The notes beneath the pieces are model-generated. The model was not told the origin of the DNA, did not search any database, and worked only from the letters and a program-made list of their open reading frames with translations. Positions 19,472 to 28,366 of a stretch of 64,000 nucleotides of DNA are shown here, piece by piece; position 1 is the stretch's first letter; each line of letters opens with the position of its first letter. This DNA is from an uncultured Ruegeria sp. GTDB lineage: Bacteria; Pseudomonadota; Alphaproteobacteria; Rhodobacterales; Rhodobacteraceae. The stretch is taken from assembly GCF_947497005.1 (NCBI RefSeq), contig NZ_CANMFF010000006.1, positions 62,001-126,000 on the forward strand, given 5' to 3'. The position numbers and the translations under genes are program-made.

Positions 19472-20659
19472 ATGAAAGACCTTTCGTCTTATCTCAAAGG
19501 CACAATCGCCACCGCTGCCCTGTTTGCCGTTCTTGGCTCGCAGGCCGCTGCGGAAACCAGTATGGAGATTGAGGCCGGTATCGGCGGGTCAGATCCCGAT
19601 CCTGATGCGCCACTGGTGGCTCTGGGCGAGCCTCCAATTCCGCTGGACAACCCGCAAACCGAAGCCAAGATTGAGCTTGGCAAGATGCTGTTCTTCGATC
19701 CGCGTCTGGGTGGCAACCCATCGACGCCTTGTTCCGCCTGCCACCTGCCGGATGTCGGCTGGGACGTCGAGGCCCCGATCTCGTTCGGCTATCCCGGTAC
19801 AACCCACTGGCGCAACAGCCAGACCATCGTGAATTCAGCCTATTACGGCAAACTGTTCTGGGCGGGCTCATCCAAGAGCCTTGAAAGCCAGGCCAAATCC
19901 GCTGCGGGCGGTGCAGTTGCCGGTAACGGTGAGGCTGACATGATGGAGGCCCGTCTGGCCTTCGTTCCCGAATATGTCCAGCGGTTCAACGACGTCTTTG
20001 GGGATCATCGGCCGCGCATCGGCAACGCATGGCGGGCCATTGCAGCGTTTGAACGGACCATCGTTCAGACCGACACGCCCTTCGACAACTATCTGCGCGG
20101 GGACGATGCGGCACTGACCGAGGAACAGAAACGCGGGCTGGAGTTGTTCGCCGGCAAGGCGCAGTGTTCCGAATGCCACAACGGTGCGCTACTGTCGGAT
20201 GAGAAGTACTACAACACCGGCGTGCCCGCCTATGACGGTTGGCAGGATGATGGTCTGGCGCAAGTTACCTTCCGGTACGAACTTTATGCCAAAGGCTCGA
20301 CCGAAGAGATGTATCGCCACACCAAGGATGACCCCGGCTTCTATTTCCGCACCAAGGAAAAGGTCGACAAGGGAAAGTTCCGCACGCCAAGCCTGCGTTA
20401 CACCCTTTATACCGAACCCTACATGCACAACGGCATGCTGGAGACGCTCGAGGATGTGGTCGAATTCTACAACCAGGGCGGCGGCGAGAACGAATTCTCA
20501 GCGAATAAATCCCAGCTGATCCAACCCCTTGGTCTGAATGATCAAGAAAAGACGGATTTGGTGGCCTTCCTGAAATCCCTGTCCGGCGAGGAACTTCTGA
20601 TCGAAGAACCCGACCTGCCGGATTATCAGCCGCTTCCTGCGGTTGCAGCAGAGGAGTAA
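19472..20659 (+). CDS. Second diheme cytochrome c peroxidase, IdrP-type
   Basis: A 395-residue paralogue of the upstream gene with a signal peptide (cleavage likely after QAAA) and heme motifs Cys87-x2-Cys90-His91 (CSACH) and Cys232-x2-Cys235-His236 (CSECH). Both proteins share the layout LGKxLFFDPRL, TxxxMHNGxLETLEDVVxFYN and a C-terminal LVAFLKSLSG. Differences between them suggest distinct rather than redundant roles. It is 5 bases from the Rieske gene. Tandem peroxidases before a Rieske/molybdoenzyme pair are the feature that separates iodate reductase clusters from arsenite oxidase clusters. Confidence 0.85.
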   Translation: MKDLSSYLKGTIATAALFAVLGSQAAAETSMEIEAGIGGSDPDPDAPLVALGEPPIPLDNPQTEAKIELGKMLFFDPRLGGNPSTPCSACHLPDVGWDVEAPISFGYPGTTHWRNSQTIVNSAYYGKLFWAGSSKSLESQAKSAAGGAVAGNGEADMMEARLAFVPEYVQRFNDVFGDHRPRIGNAWRAIAAFERTIVQTDTPFDNYLRGDDAALTEEQKRGLELFAGKAQCSECHNGALLSDEKYYNTGVPAYDGWQDDGLAQVTFRYELYAKGSTEEMYRHTKDDPGFYFRTKEKVDKGKFRTPSLRYTLYTEPYMHNGMLETLEDVVEFYNQGGGENEFSANKSQLIQPLGLNDQEKTDLVAFLKSLSGEELLIEEPDLPDYQPLPAVAAEE

Positions 20660-20664
20660 GCGTC

Positions 20665-21234
20665 ATGACTGATCATAACGCAACCGGATGCAGTTGTTCG
20701 GGTGAAGCCAAGAAAGCCTGCACCGTGAATCGCCGCCAATTCCTGTTCGCCTCGGGTGCCACGACCTTTGCCGTGATGGTGGCCATGCCCACCCGCCACG
20801 GTCAGGCCGAACAGGTTCCTGCCCTTGTGTCCACCTATCCGCGCAAGCTGATCGGCAAACTCTCTGAGTTGGAACAGGATGTTCCGGTCGAATTCTACTA
20901 CCCGGATGAGGGCGATTATTCGGACTCGATTCTGGTCAAGACCGGCGTGGAAAGTGGGGGTGGCATCGGCCCGCAAAAGGACGTGGTGGCGTTCAACCTG
21001 ACGTGTACGCATCAGGGCGGATCGCTTTACGACACGTACAAGGGTGAACATAAGGTGCTGGGCCCATGCCCGCTGCACCTGTCGACCTACGACGTGACTC
21101 GGCACGGCATTCTGGTCTCCGGTCAGGCGTATCAGTCGCTGCCGCAAGTCCTTCTGGAACTCGATGGTGACGATATCTACGCCGTCGGCATGTTTGGCCT
21201 GATCTACGGCCGCTACGACAACCTCATTGCATAA
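20665..21234 (+). CDS. idrB: Rieske iron-sulfur subunit of iodate reductase-like enzyme (AioB family)
   Basis: A 189-residue Tat-exported 2Fe-2S protein. The twin arginine Arg23-Arg24 lies in NRRQFLFASG, and the Rieske ligands are Cys114-x-His116 (CTHQGG) and Cys135-x2-His138 (CPLH). It matches the arsenite oxidase small subunit AioB in size and fold. An unusual Cys-rich tail CSCSGEAKKAC precedes the Tat motif. The partner molybdoenzyme has no signal of its own, so it is probably carried to the periplasm with this subunit. It passes electrons from a periplasmic cytochrome or cupredoxin to IdrA. 14 bases separate it from idrA. Confidence 0.85.
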   Translation: MTDHNATGCSCSGEAKKACTVNRRQFLFASGATTFAVMVAMPTRHGQAEQVPALVSTYPRKLIGKLSELEQDVPVEFYYPDEGDYSDSILVKTGVESGGGIGPQKDVVAFNLTCTHQGGSLYDTYKGEHKVLGPCPLHLSTYDVTRHGILVSGQAYQSLPQVLLELDGDDIYAVGMFGLIYGRYDNLIA

Positions 21235-21248
21235 AGGGAAACGGAATC

Positions 21249-23930
21249 ATGGCAACCCCGTATTACGTACCCGAAACCAACGTCCCGCTGCCGCCCAAGG
21301 GCGCCGAGGTCATCTCGACCGCCTGCGACTATTGCATCGTGGCCTGTGGTTACAAAGTCTACCGCTGGCCCGTGACGGCCAAATCCGGTGGGCCCGGCGC
21401 GGATGAAAACGCCTTTGGCGAGGATTTCCCTGTCGCACCGCTGGGCGCATGGGTGGCTCCGAACCAGCACAATATCGTGCTGCACAAAGGCCAGCCGCAC
21501 CACGTCGTGATTATCCCCGACAAAGACAACAAAACCGTCAACACCGACGGCGACAGCTCCTTGCGGGGCGGGTGTATCGCGCAGAAATGCTATAACCCGC
21601 AAACGCCCACACGCGACCGTCTAAAGACGCCACTGTTGCGGATCTATGGCACCTTGATGCCGGTTCCGTGGGATCTGGCACTGGATGTGGCGGCTGAGGT
21701 GGGCAACTACGTGATCGCCAAGCACGGCACCAATGCCTATGGCGTAAAGACCTTCAGCTACCAGTATATCGAGAACACCTATGCGATCTCGAAATACGCG
21801 CTACGCCATATCAACACCGCGAACTTCACCTTCCACGACACGCCGTCCGATGTGACCTCGACCCCTGGTTTCCGGGATGCGGGTTTCGACAATTTCGGCC
21901 CGTCGTATGAAGACTGGCGCGATGCAGAGACGTTGCTGGTCTGCGGCACCGACCCGTATGAGACCAAGACCATCCTCTATACCCAATGGATGATGAAGGG
22001 GATGCAGAACGGTCAGAAAGAGATTTATCTGATCCCGCGCCGTTCGGCCGGTGTGGCCCATGCCGAGAAGATGGGTGGTCTGCATATCGACGTACTGCCC
22101 GGTACTGACCTTCTGGTCGTCAACGCCATCGCCCGCGTCATTGTGGAAAATGGCTGGGAAGACAGCGACTGGATCCAGAAATGGGTCAACAACAAGTGGG
22201 AAAGCTCGTCGGGCTTTGGTCAGGGTACTCGCAACACGCCATGGCAGTGGCGCACGACCTGGGGCAAGTTCCAGACCAAGGGTTTCAAGGACTGGAAAGA
22301 GTGGCTGCTGGCGCAGGACGAATTCGCGCCTGAGACTGCTGCGGCCACAGCCGAGATCGACGTGCAGAAGATCTATACGGCTGCCGAATGGCTGGCGAAA
22401 CCCAAGGATGATGGCTCGCGCCCGAAAACTTCGATCATGATCGAGAAAGGGTTCTATTGGTCGAACAACACCGGCAACACACAGGCGATCTCGGCTTTGG
22501 GTATCATCTGCGGCTGTGGTGGACGTCCGGGTCAGGTCATTGGCCGGGCCGGTGGCCACCAACGGGGCGGCGTCAAGGGCGGGAAATACCCGCGCAACAA
22601 ATCGCCCGAGAAACTGCCGGGTCGCCGTCGCCGCGCCATGGATACCGACCGGTATCTGATCGCAGGTCATACCCGAATGGCCCATGTAATCGGCACCACC
22701 TGGATTCAATCCATGTGCGGCAGCCAGCAACTGGCCGACAAATTTGAGGAACTGACCGTCCGCAACCCGCATCAGATTGCCTCTTTCGACAAGCAAGAAA
22801 TGATCGACACGCTGAAGGCCCGCGCCGACAGCGGCGGCATGGTGGTGATTAATCAGGACATCTACCTGCAGGACCCGATCGGCAACCGCTACGCCGACAT
22901 CGTGTTCCCGGCAGCCACCTGGGGCGAAGAAGACTTCTTGCGGGCCAACGGCGAACGGCGCCTGCGTCTGTACCAGAAGTTCTATGATGCCCCCGGTGCG
23001 GCGAAGCCCGACTGGTGGATCATTGCGCAGCTTGCCACACGGATGGGCTTTGACGGATTCGACTGGCAGAATTCGAACGAGGTCGCCGAAGAGGCCGTGC
23101 GCTTTACCCGTGGGTCGCGCAAGGACTTCCACGCCGTCTATCGTCTGGCCAAGAAAGAAGGCAAAGATCTGCACCAGAAGGTCCGTGAATTCGGCACCGA
23201 TGGGGTGCAGTGCCCGGTCATGCTAGATGCCGACGGTGTCACGCTGATCGAAACCAAGCGCCTGCACGACACGACCCGCACGCTGCCTGATACCGGTGCG
23301 GCCGGCAAAGATGTGTTCAACAAGAAATTGACGCACTTCAACAGCCAAACCGGCAAGTGCAACATCCAGAAATCGCCTTGGGGCCTGTTCTCGGACTATT
23401 GGGAATGGCTGAGCCCGAACAAGGACGAAGGCGAGCTGTGGGCGACGTCGGGCCGGATCAACGAACGTTGGCAGTCCGGTTTCGATGACCGCCGCCGCCC
23501 GTATATCGTGCAGCGCTGGCCAGAAAACTGGGTCGAAATTCACCCCGACGACGCGGTCGAGCGTGGCATCGAAAGCGGTGACTATGTGATGGTCTATTCG
23601 GAACGCGTTCCGGGCAACAAACACACGCTGCTGGGTGTGGAAGGTGATGACTTCCAGTTCTCGAAACTGATGGAGAACGGGCATATCGAGTTGACCAAGG
23701 CGGCGATCACCGCCGTGGCTATGGTCACGCCCGCCATCAAGAAAAGCGTGGTTTACATGGACTTCCTGCACATGCAGCAGCCTGCAAATGCGCTTGAGGG
23801 CCGGATCGTCGACTGGATCAGCGGCAACTACAATTACAAGATGGGCGTTGCCAAGGTTCGCAAACTGGGGCCGAGCCCCTACAAGACCTCGTTCCGCACC
23901 ATGTCCTTTGCACCGCGCGACATCGCCTGA
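21249..23930 (+). CDS. idrA: Iodate reductase-like molybdopterin catalytic subunit (AioA/IdrA family)
   Basis: An 893-residue DMSO reductase superfamily enzyme closest by eye to arsenite oxidase large subunits. The 3Fe-4S site is Cys26-x2-Cys29-x3-Cys33-x70-Ser104, as in AioA/IdrA. No Cys or Ser ligand aligns at the Mo site, also as in AioA. Compared with Alcaligenes AioA from memory, Arg419 and His423 correspond to Arg433 and His437 in GRAGGHQ. The positions of arsenite ligands His195 and Glu203 fall in a changed segment (STPGFRDAGFDNFGP) without them. With the two peroxidases upstream this favours iodate reduction over arsenite oxidation. Other C-terminal family landmarks are INERWQS and SFRTMSF. 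Activity is inferred, not shown. Confidence 0.82.
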   Translation: MATPYYVPETNVPLPPKGAEVISTACDYCIVACGYKVYRWPVTAKSGGPGADENAFGEDFPVAPLGAWVAPNQHNIVLHKGQPHHVVIIPDKDNKTVNTDGDSSLRGGCIAQKCYNPQTPTRDRLKTPLLRIYGTLMPVPWDLALDVAAEVGNYVIAKHGTNAYGVKTFSYQYIENTYAISKYALRHINTANFTFHDTPSDVTSTPGFRDAGFDNFGPSYEDWRDAETLLVCGTDPYETKTILYTQWMMKGMQNGQKEIYLIPRRSAGVAHAEKMGGLHIDVLPGTDLLVVNAIARVIVENGWEDSDWIQKWVNNKWESSSGFGQGTRNTPWQWRTTWGKFQTKGFKDWKEWLLAQDEFAPETAAATAEIDVQKIYTAAEWLAKPKDDGSRPKTSIMIEKGFYWSNNTGNTQAISALGIICGCGGRPGQVIGRAGGHQRGGVKGGKYPRNKSPEKLPGRRRRAMDTDRYLIAGHTRMAHVIGTTWIQSMCGSQQLADKFEELTVRNPHQIASFDKQEMIDTLKARADSGGMVVINQDIYLQDPIGNRYADIVFPAATWGEEDFLRANGERRLRLYQKFYDAPGAAKPDWWIIAQLATRMGFDGFDWQNSNEVAEEAVRFTRGSRKDFHAVYRLAKKEGKDLHQKVREFGTDGVQCPVMLDADGVTLIETKRLHDTTRTLPDTGAAGKDVFNKKLTHFNSQTGKCNIQKSPWGLFSDYWEWLSPNKDEGELWATSGRINERWQSGFDDRRRPYIVQRWPENWVEIHPDDAVERGIESGDYVMVYSERVPGNKHTLLGVEGDDFQFSKLMENGHIELTKAAITAVAMVTPAIKKSVVYMDFLHMQQPANALEGRIVDWISGNYNYKMGVAKVRKLGPSPYKTSFRTMSFAPRDIA

Positions 23931-24095
23931 TGTAGAAGTTTCCGGGGGACGCACGCCATGTCGGCCCCCGGATCGGTCCCACTGCAGAAGGGACCTTGGG
24001 CCGGGCGTCCCCAGCTCACTGGAAGGCAGGTATCGGTTGGGAAACCTGCCTTCCACTTTCACCCAACCCGCCCAACCGCAACACGGCAGCTTGAT

Positions 24096-26303
24096 ATGAA
24101 CATTCACTCCGTCACGGCCCTGCGCGATGAGGCCACCTTCCTGTTTTCCGAATTCGCCAAATCCGAATTTGACGTGATCCGTCTGCGTGCCATTCAGGCT
24201 CTAGCCGCGATTGGGGCTAAGAACAGCCCCGCCCTGGTCGAGGCTTTGCTGGACGATGATGAAGATGTCCGGCAAGACGCAGCCCAGGCACTGGGAGATT
24301 TGAGCGTTCGGGAAGCGGTGCCGCAACTATTGGAGAACCTGATTAACGATCCCTGCGGTGAGGTGAAACTGGCCTGCGTGACAGCGCTGGCTGAACTGAA
24401 GGCCAAGGATGCTGCGCCTTATTTGAGAGCACTTGTAACTGGACGCGGCGACGAGATTACGTGGGATGAAGACGAGCTGCATCAGGATGAATGGGACGAT
24501 TGGCTGGATACTCAGATCGTTGCAATCAAGGCACTTGGCAGGATGGGCGACGAAACAGCGATTGAGCCCATCGTTCTGGCCCTGATGGACGAAGACGGGC
24601 AGGAACTGGGCGATGTCGCCTGCGAGGCACTGGGCCGGATCGGTCAGCCTGCGGTGCCGGCGCTGGGTGTGTTCACCCAATCTTCGAACCGCCGACTGCG
24701 CCAACGTGCATTGCGGACACTCGCCGAGATTGGCGAGGCCGAGGCCGACGCCATTTTACGCAAAGCGTTGAAGGACAAGGATGACGCGGTTCGACTAATT
24801 GCTTATGAGGCGCTGATGCCAAACGACCCGGCATTGGTCGAACAAGCTCTGACCGACGGCGCCGAAGAGATCCGCATCGCGGCGCTGATCCTGGCGGGTT
24901 TTTCGGAACCTGAACTGCTGGACCGAATGATGCGCGATCCCGGGGCTAAGGTTCAACTGGCCTTGATCGAGCGGCTGGAGCGTGGCACCCCAATCGTTGA
25001 CACCGACGATCTGCGCTGGCAGGTGCTGGATTATCTGGCCACCGGCCAGCAACCCGAAGTGTCCGCGCAGGCTTTTGGCCTGCTGGCAGCACTTGCGCCC
25101 GCAGTGGTCACAGATCGCCTGAACGCACTGTTTTCGGTCGAAGTGGATGATTTGAAGGCCGAGCGCTTGCAATGGGCCTTCGTCGATGCACTGGCAACCT
25201 CTCCCCTGCACGAGGCGGCAGAGTGGCTGCAAATGGCCTGCCGGTCTCCGTTCCGGTCGGTGCGGCTCAAGGCCGTAGCGTCGCTGGCGATGATCGTGAC
25301 GGATGAAAGCCGCCCGCATGCGAACCAGCAGCAGGGCCGCGAATTGCTGCTGTCCTTCGCACTTGCCTCAATACCGGTCTTGACCGGGGAAGAACCCGAA
25401 GAACCGGCCCCGCGAACTGACATTGCCGCGTTGGAAGAAGCCGGGCTGGATGTCTCGGACGGCGGCAACAACGGCCCGACGTCAAGTCTGGGTGCGATCC
25501 TTGGTCATGACGCGATTGCAGCAGAGATGACACAAGAGGCCGAGGTTGAAGAGATGCAGCCACTGACACCGCGGGAACAGGCACTGTTGGCCAAGGCTAC
25601 CCGTCATCCCAAACGCCGCCGTGTGGCGCTTGATGACAATGCCGAAGCGTTGGAGCGCGAGACCCGCGTGTCCGCTATTCGACTGTTGGGCGAAGTGTCT
25701 GGAATGCAGATCATGCTGGCCCGGATCGCGCAGGACACTGAGGTCGATATCGCAGCGCAGGCCCTCGCGGCGTTGAGCATCTCGATCGCGAAGCATGGGG
25801 CGGAGCTGAGTGACAGCCAACTGATCGAACTGATCTCGGCAGGCTTGTCACACACAGATTCGACCTTGTCCCTGCAGGCTCTCAAACTGCTGCAACAGTC
25901 AGACCTGCCACCTCAGGACGCTATGCGTGGAAAGCTTCGGGCAATGCTGAAAACCGGTGACACACCGTTTCGCATCGACGCCATGCGCATTCTGACAAAG
26001 TGGAACGACACACCCGACGTTGCCCGCAGTCAGCTTGATGACATTTCCGCCCCGGTGCGTCAGGCGGCAATGTGTCTCTTGTCGGAAACCGCGCCGGAAC
26101 AGGCGGCGGCGGCCATCGTGCCCTTTCTAGTGGCCAATCCCGAACAGAGGATCGTGACCTATGTCAATGACAGTACGCCTGTGGTGCTGTCCATTGGGCG
26201 CGAACTTTTGGCTGAGCTGCGCGACGAGAGTCGCCGCGCGCAATGGCCGGTGATGATCAGCGCGCTGGCCGATCTTCTGGGAGACACCTCTCGGGCGGCC
26301 TGA
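24096..26303 (+). CDS. HEAT-repeat protein in iodate reductase-like operon
   Basis: A 735-residue soluble protein made largely of HEAT/PBS-lyase-type helical repeats. Examples are DEDVRQDAAQALGDLS, DDAVRLIAYEAL and DISAPVRQAAMCLLS, spaced about 30 residues. There is no signal peptide, so it is cytoplasmic. ATG at 24096 begins MNIHSVTALRDEATFLF; an extended frame to 23958 crosses non-coding-looking sequence. Role unknown. Its place between the catalytic subunit and the cofactor gene suggests a scaffold or chaperone for assembly of the molybdoenzyme before Tat export, in the role TorD-type proteins play elsewhere. That is inference. A central acidic linker (about residues 430-510) splits two repeat blocks. 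Confidence 0.75.
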   Translation: MNIHSVTALRDEATFLFSEFAKSEFDVIRLRAIQALAAIGAKNSPALVEALLDDDEDVRQDAAQALGDLSVREAVPQLLENLINDPCGEVKLACVTALAELKAKDAAPYLRALVTGRGDEITWDEDELHQDEWDDWLDTQIVAIKALGRMGDETAIEPIVLALMDEDGQELGDVACEALGRIGQPAVPALGVFTQSSNRRLRQRALRTLAEIGEAEADAILRKALKDKDDAVRLIAYEALMPNDPALVEQALTDGAEEIRIAALILAGFSEPELLDRMMRDPGAKVQLALIERLERGTPIVDTDDLRWQVLDYLATGQQPEVSAQAFGLLAALAPAVVTDRLNALFSVEVDDLKAERLQWAFVDALATSPLHEAAEWLQMACRSPFRSVRLKAVASLAMIVTDESRPHANQQQGRELLLSFALASIPVLTGEEPEEPAPRTDIAALEEAGLDVSDGGNNGPTSSLGAILGHDAIAAEMTQEAEVEEMQPLTPREQALLAKATRHPKRRRVALDDNAEALERETRVSAIRLLGEVSGMQIMLARIAQDTEVDIAAQALAALSISIAKHGAELSDSQLIELISAGLSHTDSTLSLQALKLLQQSDLPPQDAMRGKLRAMLKTGDTPFRIDAMRILTKWNDTPDVARSQLDDISAPVRQAAMCLLSETAPEQAAAAIVPFLVANPEQRIVTYVNDSTPVVLSIGRELLAELRDESRRAQWPVMISALADLLGDTSRAA

Positions 26304-26317
26304 ACCCGGAGGGACAG

Positions 26318-26803
26318 ATGACGACTTCGCTGAAACTAAGTGCTGTAATCCTGGCGGGGACAATGGCATTTGTCCCTGTCGCACAGGCCGAAGACATCCC
26401 CGAGGTCGCCGTCGTGCATCAGATCATCGACCTGAATGCAGACACGCCAGCACACGCGTTTCGATTTGAACCCAAGTACCTGCAGGTCCCCGCAGGAGCC
26501 ACCGTACGCTTCAAGGGCTCAACCGGGCGGCACACCGTGACGTCCATCCTACGCATGATTCCCGTCGGCGCGCGCGCATTTGAGATTCGCGGCAAACCCG
26601 AGCTGAATCTGACCTTTGAGAAAGAGGGCGTTTATGGCATCCGCTGCCGCGTGCATGGTCGGCATGGCATGGTCATGCTGCTGGTCGTTGGCGATCCCAG
26701 TTCGAATCTGAAGGAGGCCAAGGCCTATTTGCCCAAACTCGGCGATGCTGAGCGCGCCGGTTTCGAGGAGCTCTTTGCGTACTTGGAGGCTCAAAATGGC
26801 TGA
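26318..26803 (+). CDS. Pseudoazurin-like cupredoxin
   Basis: A 161-residue periplasmic blue copper protein with a signal peptide (cleavage after AQA, residue 24). The type 1 copper ligands fit His72 (GRHTV), Cys110, His113 and Met118, in the pseudoazurin spacing C-x2-H-x4-M (CRVHGRHGM). A helical C-terminal tail (KEAKAYLPKLGD) is also typical of pseudoazurins. In this operon it is the obvious candidate for electron delivery to the Rieske subunit or the peroxidases. ATG at 26318 follows GGAGGGACAG. It overlaps the start of moeA by 8 bases. Confidence 0.88.
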   Translation: MTTSLKLSAVILAGTMAFVPVAQAEDIPEVAVVHQIIDLNADTPAHAFRFEPKYLQVPAGATVRFKGSTGRHTVTSILRMIPVGARAFEIRGKPELNLTFEKEGVYGIRCRVHGRHGMVMLLVVGDPSSNLKEAKAYLPKLGDAERAGFEELFAYLEAQNG

Positions 26804-28040
26804 TGGATGCGCCTGCGATGGGCACGCCCAAATGTATCTGAGTGTGGATGACGCCCTTAAGCGTGGTCTGTCAGTTGCAGATCCCCTTGTGGACACCGAG
26901 ACTTTGCCACTGACACAAGCGATAGGTCGGGTGCTGGCCGAGGATTGCAAGAGCAAGGTGGATATGCCCGCTTTCGATAACTCTGCCATGGATGGATATG
27001 CTGTCTGTACCCGTGATCTGGGCGAGGGGCCTGTGTTCCAACTGCCCGTGGCAGGGCGCATGGCCGCTGGCGACTGTGGTGATCATGACGCACCTGAAGG
27101 CAGCGCTTTACGCATCTTTACGGGCGCCCCTGTGCCGCCCGATTTCGATGCCGTACTGATGCAGGAAGATTGCGATTTTCTGATCAACTGCATCCAATTC
27201 AGTCGGCGCCCCAAACCCGGACAGCATATCCGGCGCGCGGGCGAAGACCTGTGCGTTGGAGGCCCGATCTTGCGCCGTGGCTGCGAGATTGGGCCTCGCG
27301 AGATGGCAGCGCTGGCCTCGGCCGGATACGGCCGGGTCGTAGTGTACCGAAAGCTGAAGGTTACGATCTTTTCCACGGGCAGCGAACTGCGCCAACCCGG
27401 TGATCCTCTTGGACCGGGGCAAATCTATAACTCAAACCGCTACACGCTGCTTGCTCTTTTGCAGAAACCCTGGATCGACCTGACCGATCGGGGGTCGGTC
27501 GAAGATGATCCGGCGCGGCTGGAAAAGGTGTTGCGCGAAGCGTGTGAGACGTCGGACTTGATCGTAACAACCGGAGGCGTGTCCGTTGGAGATGAAGACC
27601 ACATGCCGCGGCTGTTCACCGAAATTGGCGGTGAAACCGATGTGATGAAGGTGGCGATGAAACCAGGCAAGCCCATCATGTTCGGACGGCGTGCAAGCGC
27701 ACTATACATTGGGCTGCCCGGCAATCCGGTTTCGGCCTACGTAACATGGCAGATCATCGGATCTCAGATGATGGCGCGCCGCGCGGGCCTGGATCACAGT
27801 CCTCAAATACCTGTGCAGGCCGTTCTGGCCGAACCCCTGCGTCGCCGCGCGGGTCGACAGGAATATCGCCCGGTTCAGGTTGACGGCAACTCGTCATCCG
27901 GCCTTCCCAGATTGCGTCTGATGGCACCGTCCTACAGCGGTCGTGTGGCTTTGCTGGCGCAAGCAGACGGGTTGGCAATCATACCGGCAGAGGTCGAGGA
28001 ACTTCCTGAAGGGCATATGCTTGAATTGTTGAGGTTCTGA
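26796..28040 (+). CDS. moeA: Molybdopterin molybdotransferase MoeA
   Basis: A 414-residue MoeA, which inserts molybdate into adenylylated molybdopterin. Landmarks are the N-terminal domain motif DNSAMDGYAV, the MPT-binding segment TGGVSVGDEDH, and GLPGNPVSAYVT with the C-terminal beta domain after it. An unusual short Cys-rich leader (ADGCACDGHAQ) precedes the family core. ATG at 26796 overlaps the pseudoazurin end. As the last gene of the operon it probably serves the adjacent molybdoenzyme, either as the only MoeA or as a dedicated copy; the rest of the genome would decide. Confidence 0.92.
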   Translation: MADGCACDGHAQMYLSVDDALKRGLSVADPLVDTETLPLTQAIGRVLAEDCKSKVDMPAFDNSAMDGYAVCTRDLGEGPVFQLPVAGRMAAGDCGDHDAPEGSALRIFTGAPVPPDFDAVLMQEDCDFLINCIQFSRRPKPGQHIRRAGEDLCVGGPILRRGCEIGPREMAALASAGYGRVVVYRKLKVTIFSTGSELRQPGDPLGPGQIYNSNRYTLLALLQKPWIDLTDRGSVEDDPARLEKVLREACETSDLIVTTGGVSVGDEDHMPRLFTEIGGETDVMKVAMKPGKPIMFGRRASALYIGLPGNPVSAYVTWQIIGSQMMARRAGLDHSPQIPVQAVLAEPLRRRAGRQEYRPVQVDGNSSSGLPRLRLMAPSYSGRVALLAQADGLAIIPAEVEELPEGHMLELLRF

Positions 28041-28366
28041 TCACGTCACGCCGCGCCATGCGTGTGGCGTGGCAAGTCAAAATCCTGAAATCGTGCTGAG
28101 CTAACGGACGATTGATGTGTTTGTTCTGGGACGGCAAGAGAAATTCGAACCAGACCTGACCGCTCCACGTTTATCGAAACCGTAAATGCATCGTCAGTTC
28201 TTTTGCAGCAATCGAAGAACAACCCGGCGGCTGAGGAACCGGAGTTGCCCCCTGAGCAAACGGCCTATACCAAGCCGATTTGCCTGCCGGAACGCCTCTT
28301 TATTGCTGACTTTGCAGAAACAGCGCAGACGCGCTAGGATTTCCCATTGCAGGCAGGAGGCGCATT
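28041..28366. other. Intergenic stretch after moeA
   Basis: 326 bases with no convincing gene. It begins with an imperfect hairpin (CACGCC near 28048 with GGCGTG near 28067) that lacks a T-run and may end the operon weakly. A ribosome site GCAGGAGG precedes the methyltransferase start. No repeats or known motifs were seen. Confidence 0.5.

Noticed and set aside
21801..23174. Long minus-strand open frame of 457 codons inside idrA
   Set aside because: Antisense shadow of a well supported molybdoenzyme gene; no ribosome site and no recognisable domain.
20665..23930. Annotation as arsenite oxidase AioBA
   Set aside because: Fold and iron-sulfur ligands fit, but two diheme peroxidases upstream, the changed arsenite-ligand segment and the absence of arsenic genes in the window fit iodate reductase better.
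28048..28075. Terminator after moeA
   Set aside because: The inverted repeat is short and imperfect and has no T-run, so it was not listed as a terminator.
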